From Candidatus Levybacteria bacterium RIFCSPLOWO2_12_FULL_37_14 (GTDB lineage: Bacteria; Patescibacteriota; Microgenomatia; Levybacterales; UBA12049), in the NCBI GenBank assembly GCA_001782645.1, contig MFPH01000052.1, positions 1 to 21,412 of the forward strand: a DNA stretch of 21,412 bases. Reading direction: 5' to 3'. Both the position numbers and the translations under genes were made by a program. Position 1 is the stretch's first letter. The number at the start of each line of letters is the position of its first letter. The notes below the pieces were generated by a model. That model was not told the DNA's origin. It saw nothing but the letters and a program-made list of their open reading frames with translations, and ran no database searches. Positions 18,699-21,412 of the stretch are shown here, piece after piece.

Positions 18699-19376
18699 TT
18701 AATTAGTTATAATGTGCAGTCTTGATTGATCAAGATAGGCTGGATATTTGAGGCTTGTTTTCATCTGAACTTGGTAAGTTTTATTGCCGGAATCTAAACT
18801 AATTGGCTTTGAAGTTAAAAGCTGCGGAGTTCCTCCTTCCTGAAAAACATCTGAAAACCATACTGGATGTTTATCGGTAGTATTATACAGACGAACATAA
18901 GCAATTTCATTTCCGGTTGGAATTCTGATGGTTGCTTCAAATATAACTGTTTTTATGCTTCGATAATTTGCCGGGTCAAGCGTTGCTCTAAGTCCTGAAA
19001 TATCCTGCCAATCATCAGAAGAATTAGATCCTGCTCCGAATGGTACAAAAAATTCTTTTACGGAAGATGAAGCTTGAGTTGGGGTTTGGGTTTGAGACAC
19101 AAACCTTGCCGTAGGCGTTGGAGTAAATCCGCCAGCTGGCGGAGCGGTAGGTTTAATAGATAAAGCTGCTGTTTTTGTTGCATTGCTTATTTCAGACAGG
19201 CAACTTGCCGGACAGGAATTTGAAATAACAGGAGTCGGAACAGTTTTTTCTACAATTTCTATTTTCTTATCTTCAAAAAGAAGAACATCTAAAAAAATTA
19301 TGTTTATTAAAACCAAAAAAGCAAGAGTTCTGAAAATTGTTTGGGAAGATAAAAATTTATTTTTTTCTTCTTCCAT
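18699..19376 (-). CDS. Membrane-anchored extracytoplasmic protein, unknown function
   Basis: 225 residues. A cytosolic stub is followed by one TM anchor (about 14-33: F-R-T-L-A-F-L-V-L-I-N-I-I-F-L). Next comes a linker rich in Thr, Pro and Ser (about 45-105) with a C-P-A-S-C pair, and then a C-terminal beta-rich domain (about 110-225) with F-V-P-F-G-A-G-S-N-S-S-D-D-W and V-R-L-Y-N-T-T-D-K-H-P-V-W-F-S-D-V. It resembles a surface adhesin-like or carbohydrate-binding sandwich, unassigned. The linker contains P-P-A-G-G encoded by a 16-bp palindrome. It starts 7 nt after the rpoD stop with TAAGG just before the ATG, so it is probably co-transcribed with rpoD. Confidence 0.8.
   Translation of the reverse strand: MEEEKNKFLSSQTIFRTLAFLVLINIIFLDVLLFEDKKIEIVEKTVPTPVISNSCPASCLSEISNATKTAALSIKPTAPPAGGFTPTPTARFVSQTQTPTQASSSVKEFFVPFGAGSNSSDDWQDISGLRATLDPANYRSIKTVIFEATIRIPTGNEIAYVRLYNTTDKHPVWFSDVFQEGGTPQLLTSKPISLDSGNKTYQVQMKTSLKYPAYLDQSRLHIITN
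19128..19143. repeat. GC-rich coding palindrome (first copy)
   Basis: TCCGCCAGCTGGCGGA, a perfect 16-bp palindrome inside the linker of the anchored protein, read as P-P-A-G-G. It differs at one base from the copy in dnaG at 21003. Confidence 0.75.
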
Positions 19377-19383
19377 ACCTTAG

Positions 19384-20478
19384 TTAATCACCTAAATAAT
19401 CCCGCAATTTATTTCCCCTTGATGGATGACGGAGTTTTCTTAAAGCCTTTGCCTCAATTTGACGTATTCGCTCACGAGTAACCGCAAACATGCGGCCAAC
19501 CTCTTCAAGAGTTTTTGGCTTGCCGTCTTTCAATCCAAAACGCTCTTCCAAAACCCTTCTTTCCCGATCTGACAAAGTCAAAAGCACTCCTTCAACTTGC
19601 TCTTTCAGAAGTTCTCTTGATGCAGAATCAAATAGAGTTGGGGCCGCTGCGTCATGAATAAAATCTCCAAGCCTGCTATCATCTTCGTCTCCGACAGGCG
19701 TTTCCAGACTTGCTGGCTCTTGGGAAATTTTGATTATTTCCAAGGCTTTCTCAGGCTCTATTCCCAATACTTTTGCTACCTCTTCGGGGGCTGGTTCACG
19801 ACCCAATTCCTGCATTAATTTTCTGGAAGTTCTTAAAAATCTATTAATATTTTCAACCATATGTACGGGAATTCTAATTGTCCTTGCCTGATCTGCAATT
19901 GCCCGGGTTATGGATTGACGTATCCACCAGGTTGCATAGGTTGAAAATTTATAACCCCTTCTCCAGTCATATTTTTCAACAGCCCTGATTAATCCCTGAT
20001 TTCCTTCCTGAATTAAATCCAAAAGCGTTAAGCCCCGTCCGACATATTTCTTGGCAATCGAGACTACCAAGCGTAAATTAGAAGTAGTGAGTACTTTTTT
20101 TGCTGTTTTATCCCCTTTTTCTACTCTTTTTGCCAGAGAAATTTCCTGCTCAAACTTAAGAAGGGGAATTCTGCCTATTTCCTTAAGATACATCCTTACT
20201 GGATCTGAAACTGTACCCTCCGTAAGAACTGTCAAAGCCTCAAGTTCTTTTTCCAGAGCCTCCATTGGCTTATTCTCTCCATCCTGATCTTTTACAACTG
20301 ATTCGAAAACATCGATATTGGATTCCAAAAGTTTATTGTATAAATGATCAAGCTCAATCAAATGTTCCTCCGGTTTTGGAAAAATAGCTAAAATCTCATC
20401 TTGAGTGATATATCCTCTTTTTTTTGCCGATAAAACAATCTCTGAAAGTATATCGGGCGCCTTATCTTTTCTTTTCAT
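19384..20478 (-). CDS. rpoD: Primary sigma factor RpoD (sigma70)
   Basis: 364 residues. All sigma70 regions are present: a region 1.1-like N terminus (about 5-60), region 1.2 D-P-V-R-M-Y-L-K-E-I-G-R-I-P-L-L near 92, and region 2 N-L-R-L-V-V-S-I-A-K-K-Y then D-L-I-Q-E-G-N-Q-G-L-I-R-A-V-E-K-Y-D and the -10 reading helix F-S-T-Y-A-T-W-W-I-R-Q-S-I-T-R (about 130-195). Region 3 follows to about 285, and region 4 has the helix-turn-helix T-L-E-E-V-G-R-M-F-A-V-T-R-E-R-I-R-Q-I-E for the -35 box. It is shorter than E. coli RpoD, lacking the large non-conserved region. It follows dnaG after 71 bp, the common dnaG-rpoD order. It is the factor expected to read the promoters listed here. Confidence 0.97.
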   Translation of the reverse strand: MKRKDKAPDILSEIVLSAKKRGYITQDEILAIFPKPEEHLIELDHLYNKLLESNIDVFESVVKDQDGENKPMEALEKELEALTVLTEGTVSDPVRMYLKEIGRIPLLKFEQEISLAKRVEKGDKTAKKVLTTSNLRLVVSIAKKYVGRGLTLLDLIQEGNQGLIRAVEKYDWRRGYKFSTYATWWIRQSITRAIADQARTIRIPVHMVENINRFLRTSRKLMQELGREPAPEEVAKVLGIEPEKALEIIKISQEPASLETPVGDEDDSRLGDFIHDAAAPTLFDSASRELLKEQVEGVLLTLSDRERRVLEERFGLKDGKPKTLEEVGRMFAVTRERIRQIEAKALRKLRHPSRGNKLRDYLGD

Positions 20479-20549
20479 AGTTTTTTAGAAGCAACTTTCC
20501 CACAAAAACTAATACTCCTCAAGGGGTGCTGAATATATTTTACCACACT

Positions 20550-21412
20550 TTATGATTTTCCCAAAAGACCAATCGCTAAAGCTAATTCCTTTTCCAAATC
20601 CGTTATTTTTTTAAGATCCTCGCCCTTTTCGCCTTTCTTAAGATTGTCTGAAATTTCTTTTATTCTATTTTTCAGAAAAAGCGCTCTCAATTCTCTTGAA
20701 ACTTTTTCCACTTCTCTCACATATTTATTTTCACTTTCAAATGAAGATAAGGGAAATAAATACGCGCTATCAAATGAGCTAACCAATTCTTTCGGAAGAA
20801 GATTCAAAAAATTTTTACTATTATACTTACTATTGTTTTTGAAAAAGCCAGAGAGATGATCCAGTATTTTCTGGTAAGAATCTTTCTCAAATTTATAATC
20901 TTTAAGAATTGAAAGGCATTTTTCTAAAAACATTTTCGGATTTTCTTGCTGAACAATAAGTGACATTAAATAATCCTCCAAAACTTCTATTCTTGATCTT
21001 TTTCCGCCAGCCGGCGGATTTTTTGTAACAAAAACGTTCTCCTTTACGACTTCCTTTTTTTCTATCTTCTCTATCTCTTTTGATAAAGCTTCCAAAGACA
21101 CACCAAGTTCAAGGCTTAATTTCCTTAAATAATGTTCCTTTACTATCTCGTTTGAAATTTTGACAAAAATAGGCAATAACTCTTCGCTTATTTTTCTCTT
21201 GCCATATACCTTGTCTTTTTCAAAAGAGGAAAATGTTTTTGAAAAAATATAATCATAAACCGGAATATTTCTTTTCATAGCTTTTTTAAAAGCGGTTAAA
21301 TCATTTTTAATTGCCTCATCCGTATCTTTTCCATTTTCAAAAATACAGGTTGTTATATTTATTCCTTTTTTCTCCAAAGAACTCAGACTTCTTTTCGTAG
21401 CTTCATAACCGG
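20550..21412 (-). CDS. dnaG: DNA primase DnaG, C-terminal part (5' end outside window)
   Basis: The frame is open to the window edge, so the gene starts beyond 21412; about 286 residues are visible. It begins G-Y-E-A-T-K-R-S-L, the end of the Toprim D-x-D-x-A-G-x-x-A motif, then the E-N-G-K-D-T-D-E-A-I stretch typical of DnaG (usual G-K-D-P-D-E). The remainder, with I-S-E-E-L-L-P-I-F-V-K-I-S-N-E-I and H-Y-L-R-K-L-S-L-E-L-G-V, belongs to the C-terminal end of the catalytic core and the helical C-terminal domain that contacts the replicative helicase. Near the middle sits N-P-P-A-G-G-K, encoded by a GC-rich palindrome. It makes the RNA primers for replication. The downstream gene is rpoD. Confidence 0.92.
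   Translation of the reverse strand, partial: GYEATKRSLSSLEKKGINITTCIFENGKDTDEAIKNDLTAFKKAMKRNIPVYDYIFSKTFSSFEKDKVYGKRKISEELLPIFVKISNEIVKEHYLRKLSLELGVSLEALSKEIEKIEKKEVVKENVFVTKNPPAGGKRSRIEVLEDYLMSLIVQQENPKMFLEKCLSILKDYKFEKDSYQKILDHLSGFFKNNSKYNSKNFLNLLPKELVSSFDSAYLFPLSSFESENKYVREVEKVSRELRALFLKNRIKEISDNLKKGEKGEDLKKITDLEKELALAIGLLGKS
21003..21018. repeat. GC-rich coding palindrome (second copy, in dnaG)
   Basis: TCCGCCAGCCGGCGGA, arms TCCGCC/GGCGGA, read on the minus strand as P-P-A-G-G in the same frame as the copy at 19128, although the two proteins are unrelated. Confidence 0.75.

Noticed and set aside
20479..20549. Terminator or dedicated promoter between dnaG and rpoD
   Set aside because: No stable hairpin with a T-run and no convincing -35/-10 pair at proper spacing was found in the 71 bp.

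Overview
The window looks like a chromosomal piece of a low-GC, streamlined bacterium of the Candidate Phyla Radiation (Patescibacteria), most likely of Microgenomates type. The evidence is a transketolase split into two genes, a half-length MFS protein, several small membrane proteins of unknown function, very short intergenic gaps, a tRNA interrupted by a group I intron, and TGA used as a stop codon. The placement is inferred from gene content; no rRNA or marker phylogeny is available here.

Layout. (1) 1-3190 (+): tightly packed, partly overlapping sugar genes: the end of a PfkB kinase, a DUF2090/IolJ-like aldolase, an RpiB isomerase and a glycerate kinase. (2) 3194-4448 (+): an AbrB-PIN toxin-antitoxin pair with an inverted-repeat operator, then a NUDIX gene broken by one frameshift. 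(3) 4539-8031 (+): transketolase N and C halves and an FAD-linked oxidase, continuing the carbohydrate theme. (4) 8032-9567 (-): a half-size MFS protein and an EamA-type transporter. (5) 9617-9894 (-): tRNA-Asn(GUU) interrupted by a 206-nt ORF-less group I intron whose P1-P9 helices can all be traced; then a 48-aa AbrB-like protein with a palindromic operator. (6) 10244-15242 (+): methyltransferase, long NUDIX protein, RHH-RelE toxin-antitoxin pair, 3-TM protein and RnfD-ferredoxin reductase fusion. Each has its own promoter, and each is preceded by a variant of the same GC-rich repeat (copies A-E), so the region reads like a cassette array. (7) 15229-18318: cupredoxin-like protein, Fic protein behind five tandem 10-bp repeats, CNNM/CBS protein and zinc-ribbon protein. 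(8) 18379-21412: two small ORFs, then a minus-strand block of dnaG (partial), rpoD and an anchored surface protein.

Two window-wide patterns stand out. Most genes with their own promoter have a (often extended, TGN) -10 box ending about 5-9 nt before the start codon, which implies leaderless or nearly leaderless mRNAs. GC-rich 16-bp palindromes occur inside two coding sequences (both read as Pro-Pro-Ala-Gly-Gly) and inside the P6 helix of the intron. All family calls are by eye from motifs; no database search was done.
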